From contig NZ_VIWT01000001.1 in the NCBI RefSeq assembly GCF_007829815.1, positions 2,193,501 to 2,257,500 of the forward strand: 64,000 nt of DNA, written 5' to 3'. The DNA is from Kitasatospora viridis (GTDB taxonomy: Bacteria > Actinomycetota > Actinomycetes > Streptomycetales > Streptomycetaceae). Made by a program: the position numbers and the translations under genes. The notes beneath the pieces were generated by a model, which saw only the letters and a list, made by a program, of their open reading frames with translations, made no database searches and was not told the DNA's origin. Positions within the stretch are counted from its first letter, which is position 1, and each line of letters starts with the position of its first letter. Shown here in pieces: positions 56,694 to 64,000 of this stretch.

Positions 56694-57467
56694 ATGGGAC
56701 AGATCAAGCAGCGCAACGTCGATCCCGCACTGACGGTCACGACGGGTCGGGGGGATGCGTTGACTCTCGACAAGGTCAGCCGCAGGTACGGGAAAGCGGC
56801 GCCCGCGCTGGACGAGGTGAGCATGAACGTGCCGCGTGGCGGCTTCCTCGCGGTGATGGGCCGGTCGGGTTCGGGGAAGTCCACGCTGCTGCAGTGCGCC
56901 GCCGGTCTCGAACGGCCCACCAGCGGAACGGTGCGGCTCGGGGGGACCGATCTCGCGGGGCTCAAGGAGCCCGCGCTCAGCCGGCTGCGGCGGGACCGGA
57001 TCGGCTTCGTCTTCCAATCCCTCAACCTGGTGCCGTCGTTGACGGTGCTGGAGAACACCGTGCTGCCGCTGATGCTGGCAGGAGCGGGGCGTCCGGAGCG
57101 GGGGCTGGCCGCACTGGCGTCGGTCGGACTGGCGGACCGCGCTCAGGACATCCCGGCCAGGCTGTCCGGTGGGCAGCAGCAGCGGGTGGCGATCGCGCGG
57201 GCACTGGTCACCGAACCGGAGGTGATCTTCGCTGACGAGCCGACGGCCGCGCTCGACCCGGTGACCGCCGAGGAGGTCCTGGCGCTGCTGCGTTCGGCGG
57301 TGGATCAGCGGGGCCGCACGGTCGTCCTGGTCACCCACGACCCCATGGCCGCGCAGTGGGCCGATGAGGCGGTCTTCCTCGACTCGGGCAGGATCGCGGG
57401 CCGCCTGGCCCAGCCGGAGGCCGGCGATGTCCGGGAGGCACTTCGCGGGCTGGGACGGCAGCGATGA
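56694..57467 (+). CDS. ABC transporter ATP-binding protein (MacB/LolD type)
   Basis: 257 residues from ATG at 56694, preceded by GCGAGGA. Walker [14 protein letters not shown]-loop [19 protein letters not shown], signature [15 protein letters not shown], Walker [14 protein letters not shown]-loop VTHDP. The type is that of MacB/LolCD export systems for lipoproteins or antimicrobial peptides. The permease start overlaps the stop (ATGA), so the two are coupled. Confidence 0.95.
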   Translation: MGQIKQRNVDPALTVTTGRGDALTLDKVSRRYGKAAPALDEVSMNVPRGGFLAVMGRSGSGKSTLLQCAAGLERPTSGTVRLGGTDLAGLKEPALSRLRRDRIGFVFQSLNLVPSLTVLENTVLPLMLAGAGRPERGLAALASVGLADRAQDIPARLSGGQQQRVAIARALVTEPEVIFADEPTAALDPVTAEEVLALLRSAVDQRGRTVVLVTHDPMAAQWADEAVFLDSGRIAGRLAQPEAGDVREALRGLGRQR

Positions 57468-60115
57468 ACACGGTGTGGAAGCGCACGGCGGACAAGCGCA
57501 CGGCGGACAAGGGCACCGCGGACAAGCGCGTCGACAGGCCGCGGGTGCGGTGGCGGGAGGGCCGCTCGGCCACGCGCCTGCTCGCCTCGCGCGCGCTGAA
57601 GACCCATCGCAGGGCCTGGGCGTCCCTGTTCGTGGCGCTCGCGATGGTCTCGGCGCTGCTCGGCGGCGTCGGCCTGGCCATCGGTTCGGCCGCGCTCGGC
57701 CACGCCTCGGTGGACCGGTACGCCGCGGCGCCGGTGGTGGTGGCCGGCCACCAGTCCACGCAGTACACCTCGAAGCCCTGGGGCGACCCGCCCACGACGG
57801 CGACGGCGGCACTCACCGAGAGGGTCGGCGTGCCGATCAGCACGGTCGCGCTCCTGCGCTCGCTGCCGGAGGTGGGGGCCGTGGTCGCGGACGACGTCCT
57901 CACCGTGCCCGGGGTACGCGTGGACAGCCGCACGGCGGCCTCGGGACCGGCGGACCGGAACCAGGTCCAGGACCGGGCAGTGGTCGGACGGCCCTGGCCG
58001 GCCGCCGCGCTGGCACCGTACGGGCTTCGTGACGGTCGGGCTCCGGAGCAGCCCGACCAGGTGGTGGCGGGTACCGGCCTCGGTCTTCGAACCGGGCAGG
58101 AGGTCACGACGGCGACCGACGGCAGCTACCGGGTCGTCGGCGTGGCGGACGGTCCGCCGGTGCTCTACTTCACCCAGGACCGGGCGCAGCAGCTCGCAGG
58201 GCACCCTGCCTCCGTCGACGCCATCGGAGTGCTGCCCGCCTCGGGTGTCTCGGCGCAGCAGCTGTACACCGAGGTGCGGCACGCGCTGGACGCCGACCAT
58301 GTCCAGGACATGAGTGCGGGCCGGCGGGCTCCTGGGGACTCCGCGTCGCTGCGCGTGCTGACCGGTGACGGTCGTGGGAGTGCCGAGCATCTGGCGACCT
58401 CACCCGTCCGGGGCGAGCTGCTGGGGATGCTGGCCACGGTCTCCGGGCTGGTTCTGGTGGTCGCGCTGCTCGTCCTGTCCTCCCTGGTGGCCCAGGCGCT
58501 CCAACAGCGCTCGGGTGAACTGGCCCTGCTGCGCGCGGTCGGGATGACTCCGCGCCAGCTGCGTTCCTCGGTCGGGAGGGAGGTGGTGCGGATCGCGCTG
58601 TGGGCCGCACTGGTCGGCGCGATCGCCGCGGTACCGGCCTTCCTGGGACTGCGGCGCCTGCTACGGGACCAGGGGGCGCTGCCGGACGGTCTCGAACTGC
58701 CCGCCCCGCCGTGGCTGTTCACCGCGGTCCTGGTCATGGCAGGGCTGACGGTCGGTGCCGCGCGGGCGGTCGTCCCGTTCGCCTGCGGCCGGCCGACCGG
58801 GCGCCCCGCGGAACCGGGGACGGCCCGGCGGATCACCGGCCTGGTCCTGCTGTTCTGCGGGGTGAGCGCGGCGGGTGCCGCGACGCTGCAGAACAGTGAC
58901 GCCGCCGCGGCCGCGGCGGGGACGGCGACCGTGACCATGGTCGCCGCCTGCGCGGTGCTCGGCCCGTGGATCGCCCGCGGTGCGCTGCTCGTCCTGGGTG
59001 GACCGATGCGACGTCTGGGTGGAGCGTCCGGCAGGCTCGCAGCCGCTGCCTGCACGTCGGACACCCGACGGCTGGGCGCGGCGATCACCCCGATCGTGCT
59101 GGTGATCGCCTTCGCCGCGGTCCAGTTCTCGGCGGGCTCCACGATGGTCCACGCGGGGGCCGCGCAGGCCGCTCGGGCGATGCGCGCCGAGTTCTCGGTG
59201 TCGGGCACGGGCATCACGGCCCAGCAGGCTCTCAGGGTGCCGGGGGTCACGGCGGCCACGGACGTCCTGCCGGGCACGGTGATCCTGCCGCACACCTCGG
59301 CGGGCAGCCCGCTGCTGGACCGGCTGCCCGTCCTCGGGGTCACCCCGGAGGGGCTGACCGGCACCCTGGATCCCGGGGTGACCGCCGGCAGTCTCACCGG
59401 TCTCGGACAGCCCGGCACGGTGGCGGTGGGCGCCGAACGCGCCAAGTCCCTCGGTGCGAGGGTCGGTTCGACGGTGACGCTGCGCTTCGACGACGGGCAG
59501 CAGCAGCGGCTGCGGGTGGTCGCGGTCTACGACCGCTCGCTGGCCCTGGGCGACTTCATGCTGGCGCAGGACGAGTTGGCCCGGCACATGTCCGCGCCGG
59601 CGGCTCAGCAGGTCCTGGTGGCAACGGTCCCGGGCACGGAGCCGGGCGGTGTCCGGTCCGCGCTCCAGCGGCTCGACCACGGCGCCGGGGCGCAGATCCA
59701 GTCACCACCCGCTCCGATCCGACTCGCCGTCGAGGGCGCGCGGTTGAACAGCATCATGTCGACGGTGCTGATGGCCGCGATCGCCGCCCTCACCGTCATC
59801 GCGGTGTTCAGCACCCTCGCGCTGATCACCGTCGGGCGCTGTCCCGAACTGGCCCTCCTGCGTCGCCTGGGCGCGAGCCGGGGACAACTGCGCCGGATGC
59901 TGCGGGTGGAGGCGGCAGCGGTCACCGCGACTGGCTTGGTGATGGGCGCGGCCGTCGCCGCGTTCCCCCTGCTGGCCTTCACCCTGACCCTCGCCCACAG
60001 CCTGCCGTACCTGCCGCCGGCCGAGCTGGGCCTGCTGGTGGCGGTCCCGGTGCTCACCGGCTTCGCGGGCGTACTCGCCCCGGCCCGCCGGGTGCTGCGC
60101 CGCCGCGCCGCCTGA
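57464..60115 (+). CDS. FtsX-like ABC transporter permease (large, two FtsX domains)
   Basis: 883 residues. N-terminal basic stretch with a three-fold KRTAD-type repeat, then a helix near 50 (ASLFVALAMVSALLGGVGLAIGSAA) and a periplasmic domain. The first FtsX domain is at about 320-460 (LLGMLATVSGLVLVVALLVLSSLVAQAL, ELALLRAVGMTPRQLRSSVGREV) and the second at about 765-880 (STVLMAAIAALTVIAVFSTLALITVGRCPELALLRRLGASRGQLRRML). This ten-helix layout is the actinobacterial MacB-like permease. The substrate may be a peptide antibiotic or lipoprotein. Regulation by the convergent two-component system is likely. Confidence 0.93.
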   Translation: MNTVWKRTADKRTADKGTADKRVDRPRVRWREGRSATRLLASRALKTHRRAWASLFVALAMVSALLGGVGLAIGSAALGHASVDRYAAAPVVVAGHQSTQYTSKPWGDPPTTATAALTERVGVPISTVALLRSLPEVGAVVADDVLTVPGVRVDSRTAASGPADRNQVQDRAVVGRPWPAAALAPYGLRDGRAPEQPDQVVAGTGLGLRTGQEVTTATDGSYRVVGVADGPPVLYFTQDRAQQLAGHPASVDAIGVLPASGVSAQQLYTEVRHALDADHVQDMSAGRRAPGDSASLRVLTGDGRGSAEHLATSPVRGELLGMLATVSGLVLVVALLVLSSLVAQALQQRSGELALLRAVGMTPRQLRSSVGREVVRIALWAALVGAIAAVPAFLGLRRLLRDQGALPDGLELPAPPWLFTAVLVMAGLTVGAARAVVPFACGRPTGRPAEPGTARRITGLVLLFCGVSAAGAATLQNSDAAAAAAGTATVTMVAACAVLGPWIARGALLVLGGPMRRLGGASGRLAAAACTSDTRRLGAAITPIVLVIAFAAVQFSAGSTMVHAGAAQAARAMRAEFSVSGTGITAQQALRVPGVTAATDVLPGTVILPHTSAGSPLLDRLPVLGVTPEGLTGTLDPGVTAGSLTGLGQPGTVAVGAERAKSLGARVGSTVTLRFDDGQQQRLRVVAVYDRSLALGDFMLAQDELARHMSAPAAQQVLVATVPGTEPGGVRSALQRLDHGAGAQIQSPPAPIRLAVEGARLNSIMSTVLMAAIAALTVIAVFSTLALITVGRCPELALLRRLGASRGQLRRMLRVEAAAVTATGLVMGAAVAAFPLLAFTLTLAHSLPYLPPAELGLLVAVPVLTGFAGVLAPARRVLRRRAA
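57479..57523. repeat. 15-bp tandem repeat at the permease N-terminus
   Basis: Three copies of AAGCGCACGGCGGAC or a close variant encode KRTAD-KRTAD-KGTAD. Confidence 0.8.
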
Positions 60116-60173
60116 CCCGGAAGGGCTTGGGAACGCGGGGGCTCGGGGCGGCGGGGGCCGGGAAGAGCAGCGC

Positions 60174-60815
60174 TCAGGAGTTGAGGAAGGCGAGGACGGC
60201 CAGCACCCTGCGGTGCCCGGTGTCACTCGGTGGCAGGCCCAGCTTCGCGAACACGTTGCTGATGTGCTTGTGCACCGAGCGCTCCGTGATGAGCAGTGCC
60301 TTCGCGATCGACGCGTTGTCCTGGCCCTGCGCCATCAGGCCCAGGACCTCGTGCTCCCTGGGGGTGAGACCGTCCAGTGGATGGTCGCGGCGGCGCTGCA
60401 TCAGCTCCGTCACCACCTCCGGATCCAGCGCGGTACCGCCCGCCGCCACCCGCTCCAACGCGTCGAGGAATTCGTCGACCCGGCCCACCCGGTCCTTCAG
60501 CAGATAGCCGACACCCCTGGCGCCGCCGCTGAGCAGCTCGGCGGCGTAGGTCTCCTCGACGTACTGGGACAGGACCAGGACCGGCAGGTCCGGCAGTTGC
60601 TCGCGGGCGGCGAGGGCCGCCCGCAGCCCCTCGTCACGGAAGGCCGGGGGCATCCGGACGTCCAGCACGGCGACGTCCGGACGGTGCTCCAGCAGCAGTG
60701 GCAGCACCTCCGGACCGGTGGAAGCCACGCCCACCACCTCGTGTCCCGAGGACGAGAGGAGCAGTTGCAGCCCCTCCCGCAGCAGGACGTTGTCCTCGGC
60801 GATCACTACCCGCAC
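60174..60815 (-). CDS. NarL/LuxR family response regulator
   Basis: 213 residues. Receiver domain (about 1-120) with phospho-acceptor D52 in VAVLDVRMPP, acidic E7-D8, and K near 106 in YLLKDRV. LuxR-type HTH at about 145-205 (LTPREHEVLGLMAQGQDNASIAKALLITERSVHKHISNVFAKLGL). It follows the histidine kinase by 41 bp and is convergent to the ABC permease. Probably controls that transporter. Confidence 0.95.
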   Translation of the reverse strand: MRVVIAEDNVLLREGLQLLLSSSGHEVVGVASTGPEVLPLLLEHRPDVAVLDVRMPPAFRDEGLRAALAAREQLPDLPVLVLSQYVEETYAAELLSGGARGVGYLLKDRVGRVDEFLDALERVAAGGTALDPEVVTELMQRRRDHPLDGLTPREHEVLGLMAQGQDNASIAKALLITERSVHKHISNVFAKLGLPPSDTGHRRVLAVLAFLNS

Positions 60816-60856
60816 GGCGGTTCCCCTCGGAGACCTCTACTTCTGAACCTGAGTGG

Positions 60857-62014
60857 TCACCACGCGCACGGCAGTTCCACAGTGATCACAGTAGGGCCTC
60901 CCGCCGGGCTGGTGATGCCCACGGCTCCGTCGAGCGCCGCCACCCGGCGACGCAATCCGAGCAGCCCCGAGCCGTCACCGCCCGCCAGGGCCCCGCCGCG
61001 CCCCTCGTCGCGCACCGAGATGCGGAGCATCCCGGGCGACCGGTCCAGTTCCACCCGCGCCTGGTCGGACCCGCTGTGCTTGGCGGCGTTGGTCAGTGCC
61101 TCCGCCACCGCGAAGTACGCCGCCGCCTCGACCGCTGCGGGCGCGCGCGGCCCCTCCTCGATGCCGCCCGTCTCGACGTCGACGGCCATCCCGCTGCCCG
61201 CCGCCAGCGCACGGACGGCCCCCGCCAGTCCGCGGTCGGTCAGGATCGGCGGGTGGATGCCGCGCACGACATGGCGCAGTTCGGTCAGGGCGGTCTCGGC
61301 CTGGTCCTGCGCCTCCTCCAGCAGCCGCCGTCCGGTCGCCGGATCGGAGTCGTACGCCCGGCGGGCCAGGCCCAACCGCATCGAGAGCGCCACCAGGTGC
61401 GCCTGCGCCCCGTCGTGCAGGTCCCGCTCGATCCGGCGCAGTTCCGCGCCGTGGGCGGCCACCGCTCCCGCCCTGGTGACGGTCAGCTGCTCGATCCGGT
61501 CGGCCGTACCGGCGTCCGGAGAGGGTTGCAGCAGCAGGTGCGACCAGGACGCCTCCAGGTCGGCGAGCCGCCCGATCAGCGGTAGTAGCACCGCGTCCTT
61601 CCCGGCCGCGCCGCACCAGACGGCGTCGACCAACAGCGCGGGCACCCACAGCAGCAGCGCCGCGCTCATCAGCGCCATGCCGTAGACGAGGTCCGCGGCC
61701 ATCCAGAACAGGTCGCGCGCCGTACCGGGATCAGCGGCCATCGTCCGCAGCCGCGCTGGCAGCGAGCCGGCCAGCGGCAGGTACGCCTCCGGCAGCGGTT
61801 CCCCGGTCCACGCGGAGGTGCGGCGGCGCTGGAAGCCCGCGAGCCGGCGCACCGTGAGTACGCCCTCGGGCAGCAGGCCGGCTCCGACCACGGTCACCGA
61901 CAGGACCGCGGTGACCATCAGCACGCCGAGCAGCAGGTAGCAGGCGACGCTGACTCCCGCTCCGACCAGCAGCTGGACTGAAGCCTTTCCCGCTCTACGG
62001 GCCGGTTCGCGCAT
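60857..62014 (-). CDS. Sensor histidine kinase (HisKA_3 type)
   Basis: 385 residues. About four membrane helices form the sensor half (SVQLLVGAGVSVACYLLLGVLMVTAVLSVTVVGAG near 12-46; two more near 103-135). The phospho-acceptor H200 is in ELRRIERDLHDGAQAHLVAL. HATPase_c: VAEALTNAAKHSGSDQARVEL and GLLGLRRRVAALDG. It is the NarX/LiaS-like branch that pairs with the LuxR-type regulator downstream. The short membrane loops suggest it senses within the membrane, as in cell-envelope stress systems. Confidence 0.93.
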   Translation of the reverse strand: MREPARRAGKASVQLLVGAGVSVACYLLLGVLMVTAVLSVTVVGAGLLPEGVLTVRRLAGFQRRRTSAWTGEPLPEAYLPLAGSLPARLRTMAADPGTARDLFWMAADLVYGMALMSAALLLWVPALLVDAVWCGAAGKDAVLLPLIGRLADLEASWSHLLLQPSPDAGTADRIEQLTVTRAGAVAAHGAELRRIERDLHDGAQAHLVALSMRLGLARRAYDSDPATGRRLLEEAQDQAETALTELRHVVRGIHPPILTDRGLAGAVRALAAGSGMAVDVETGGIEEGPRAPAAVEAAAYFAVAEALTNAAKHSGSDQARVELDRSPGMLRISVRDEGRGGALAGGDGSGLLGLRRRVAALDGAVGITSPAGGPTVITVELPCAW

Positions 62015-62182
62015 ACGGATCAGGCTAAGCGACGCGCGCGGGGAGCGGGGTGTAGCGGGCTACACCATGGATCGGGGGGACTGCTCTGATGCGTGCGCCC
62101 GAGCGCCCGGGCAGAGTGGACGACGTAAGGGCAGCCCCCACCGAGGCTGCTGATCACATTTCCGCACAGGAGGCACCACCCC

Positions 62183-62359
62183 ATGAAGGCCACGCTCTGG
62201 ATCCTGCTCGTCATCGCCCTCGGCGCGGCCGTCTACCTCACCAACTTCTCCGACCTCAGCGGAAGCGCCGCGATCATCAGCCGCGCGGTGGCGGGCCTGG
62301 TCACCATCGCCACCGGAGTCGGCCTGTGGCTGGTGCGCGGCGAGAAGAACGCCTCCTAG
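62183..62359 (+). CDS. Small membrane protein
   Basis: 58 residues from ATG at 62183 with AGGAGG 9 bp upstream; too short to be picked by length alone. Two hydrophobic helices: LWILLVIALGAAVYLTN (about 5-21) and AIISRAVAGLVTIATGVGLWLV (about 30-51), with a KNAS end. Followed by a terminator at 62384-62417. Function unknown; it sits divergent from the histidine kinase, so it may be part of the envelope response. Confidence 0.65.
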   Translation: MKATLWILLVIALGAAVYLTNFSDLSGSAAIISRAVAGLVTIATGVGLWLVRGEKNAS

Positions 62360-62383
62360 CAGACCGCTGAAGACCCTGGATCG

Positions 62384-62417
62384 ATCCGGGCCGTCCCTGT
62401 CAGGGGGCGGCCCGGAT
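62384..62417 (+). terminator. Terminator after the small membrane protein
   Basis: 10 bp stem ATCCGGGCCG / CGGCCCGGAT extended by a further TCCC/GGGG pairing, 25 bp past the stop. Confidence 0.75.
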
Positions 62418-62563
62418 GTTCGTCTGTCAGGAGGTGCGATCAGCGGCCGCCTGGAGGAGCAGCTGCCGGCAACGGGTGAAACGGCTGCCACGTCGAAGCG
62501 GACGGCCATGATCGGCCCCGCCACGAGGACCGATCGACCGCACGCTCCGGGCACTCGGTTCGC

Positions 62564-63991
62564 CTACTGGGTGTGCCACTTCTGGTTGGGCTGGCCGTTG
62601 CAGTCCCAGATCTGCAGCTTGGTGCCGTTGCCGCCGCCGCCTTCGGCCGCCGCGTCCAGGCACTTGTTGGCCAGGACGCTCACCAGGTCGCCCTGCGGGG
62701 TGAGCACCCAGAGCTGGGCCTGGTCGCCGCTGCAGTTGGCCAGCTGGACGACGGTTCCGTTGGCGGTGTTGGCTCCCGCGACGTCCATGCACAGGTTCAG
62801 CGAGTTGATCGGCCCGCGGCGGTCCGGGGTGTTGCTCAGGTTGAAGATCCACTGCTGCCAGACGGCCTTGGTGCAGTCGCCCAGGATCAGCGGCTTGCCG
62901 TCCTTCCCGCCGTACGCCGCGCCGTCGGTCACCGTGACGCACCGGTTGGTCTGCTGGCCGATGATCTCGACGCCCGAGTTGGGCTGCGGCTGCGGCTGCG
63001 GTTGCGGCTGGGCCGGGGCGGGCTGCGGCTGGGCGGGGGCCGGCTGCTGAGCGGCGGCGGTCGTCTGGCGCGGGACCGGGGCGCCGCCTCCGCCGCCCGA
63101 GCCGGCGGGGGTCTGGGGCGCGGCCGGGGTCGGGGCGGCAACAGGGGCGGCCGGGGTCGGGACGACGGGGGCGGGCGGCGCGGCGGGTGCGGCGGAGGTG
63201 GGGGCCGGCAGCGCGGAGGCGGAGGTCGCCACGTCGACCGCGGTGGCCTGGGTGGAGACCGACGGCTGGTGGCCGAACCAGAGCGCGATGAAGGCCAGCA
63301 GGAGCGCCAGCCCGATGCTGGACAGGGCGGCGAGCCAGCCCGGCAGCACGCCGCGCTGGACGTACATGCCGTCCACCGCGATCGGGGTCTGGCCGGAGCG
63401 GCGCACCGCCAGGCTGTACGGCCGGTTCTGCTTGCGGCCGAACCAGATGACCTGACGCGGCTTCAGCTTGGCCCGCACGAAGGCCGCGCGGCCGGGCTCG
63501 ATCTGGACGTTGGCGGGGTGGATCTCGTAGACGAGCTGGTCGCCGTTGTCGCTGGCGGTCAGCGAGGCGGTGAGCTGGGTGTTGCCGAGGTTGTCGATGG
63601 CCAGCTTGGGCCGGCCCCGGAAGCGGCCCTTGACGGTGTGCGGGACGAGCTCGGCCCGCACCTCGCTGAACGGCATGACGGTGACGTTGCCCTCGGGCAC
63701 GGTGGTCGCGTCGGGGTACTCGGTGGAGATGATCTGGACCGCGTACGGGTTCGGGCCGGCGGCCGCGTCCGGGGTGCGCGGCGGCGCGATGGTGAGTTCG
63801 ACGGAACCGGTGGTCCCCGGGTAGAGCCGGACGGTCGGCGGCTCCACGGTGATGTACGGGGCGAGCTCGCCGACCGGCATGAAGCGGTACTCGTCGACGA
63901 CGTCGCTCGTGTTGCGCAGTCGCAGCCTCACGGTGGCGGTGCTACCGGGATCCACTGTGGTGGAGGCGGGTTCCAAGGAAGTCCAGATCAC
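62564..63991 (-). CDS. Membrane protein with C-terminal ricin B-type lectin domain, start uncertain
   Basis: 475 residues from the GTG at 63991; the frame remains open upstream to the window edge, so the real start may be outside. The N-terminal half (1-210) is beta-rich with repeats such as TVDPGSTATVRLRLRNTSDVVDEYRF and QLTASLTASDNGDQLVYEI, Ig-like. A transmembrane helix near 218-238 (WLAALSSIGLALLLAFIALWFG) is followed by a Pro/Ala/Gln linker (about 250-340). A ricin B-type trefoil at about 345-475 has QQWIFN, AQLWVLT and QKWHTQ (QxW motifs). The lectin domain is probably extracytoplasmic and binds sugar. Found in Streptomyces; function unknown. Confidence 0.78.
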   Translation of the reverse strand: MIWTSLEPASTTVDPGSTATVRLRLRNTSDVVDEYRFMPVGELAPYITVEPPTVRLYPGTTGSVELTIAPPRTPDAAAGPNPYAVQIISTEYPDATTVPEGNVTVMPFSEVRAELVPHTVKGRFRGRPKLAIDNLGNTQLTASLTASDNGDQLVYEIHPANVQIEPGRAAFVRAKLKPRQVIWFGRKQNRPYSLAVRRSGQTPIAVDGMYVQRGVLPGWLAALSSIGLALLLAFIALWFGHQPSVSTQATAVDVATSASALPAPTSAAPAAPPAPVVPTPAAPVAAPTPAAPQTPAGSGGGGGAPVPRQTTAAAQQPAPAQPQPAPAQPQPQPQPQPNSGVEIIGQQTNRCVTVTDGAAYGGKDGKPLILGDCTKAVWQQWIFNLSNTPDRRGPINSLNLCMDVAGANTANGTVVQLANCSGDQAQLWVLTPQGDLVSVLANKCLDAAAEGGGGNGTKLQIWDCNGQPNQKWHTQ

Positions 63992-64000
63992 CCTGCAACG

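Overview
The window is a 64 kb stretch of very GC-rich chromosomal DNA with strong third-position G/C bias, frequent GTG starts and short intergenic gaps. Gene content (WhiB-like protein, AfsR/SARP regulator, GTP-dependent PEPCK, polyphosphate glucokinase, SpoIIE-type phosphatase, DUF4245, DUF1707, DUF6542 and many secreted proteins) points to a Streptomycetaceae member, Streptomyces or Kitasatospora. The run ppgK-ispH-xseA-xseB-glpX-wbl-fumarase, followed later by oxyR-ahpC-ahpD, recalls the core order of the S. coelicolor chromosome as I remember it; this was not checked by alignment. I see no tRNA, rRNA, CRISPR array, phage, integrase or intact transposon.

Layout. 1-4.1 kb: two MocR-type (GntR plus aminotransferase fold) regulators, each divergent from a probable target (a DMT exporter and an AhpD-like protein). 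4.1-4.7 kb: a YefM-YoeB toxin-antitoxin pair with a palindromic operator. 4.7-17.7 kb: housekeeping genes (ychF, ppgK, ispH, amino-acid permease, xseA/xseB, a malonic-semialdehyde-reductase-type nitroreductase, glpX, a WhiB-like gene, class I fumarase). 17.7-26.4 kb: a secreted PKD-type protein, a small acidic 79-residue protein divergent from a large AfsR/SARP-NB-ARC-TPR regulator, then a methyltransferase and a GAF-PP2C-ATPase phosphatase. 26.4-30.6 kb: a tight four-gene operon for polyprenyl-phosphate-arabinose synthesis (phosphodiester-glycosidase-like protein, UbiA, DprE1, DprE2). 30.8-33.0 kb: oxyR divergent from ahpCD. 33.0-36.6 kb: AI-2E-type exporter, AAA ATPase and HNH endonuclease on one strand; the last two resemble a Septu-type (PtuA-PtuB) defence pair. 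36.7-44.6 kb: a secreted transglycosylase, PIN-PhoH protein, cis-prenyl transferase, a GH18 chitinase behind a DasR-type site, a Uma2-nuclease remnant, a prepilin peptidase and an AlaA-like aminotransferase. 44.8-53.8 kb: pckG, a hemolysin III-family protein, a secreted cysteine protease paired with a membrane-anchored protein, a putative regulator, a GNAT enzyme and a DUF255 protein. 54-62.4 kb: two recently duplicated serine beta-lactamase-like hydrolases, a MacB-type ABC transporter and a convergent two-component system, then a small membrane protein. The window ends in a ricin-lectin membrane protein.

How the genes connect. glpX, pckG, ppgK and the fumarase are central carbon enzymes. ispH (isoprenoid precursors) and the cis-prenyl transferase (polyprenyl carrier) supply lipid for the DprE1/DprE2/UbiA route. 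oxyR-ahpCD is a peroxide response unit. The ABC transporter plus two-component system and the duplicated hydrolases look like a cell-envelope response region. Convergent genes are usually separated by long perfect hairpins, and in two places the hairpin lies inside the 3' coding end of a gene.

Most unusual items: the AAA-HNH pair, the acidic 79-residue protein beside the SARP regulator, the DprE1 homologue with Ala at the expected benzothiazinone-reactive Cys, oxyR without a canonical start codon that would keep its whole DNA-binding domain, and the mosaic identity between the two serine hydrolases.
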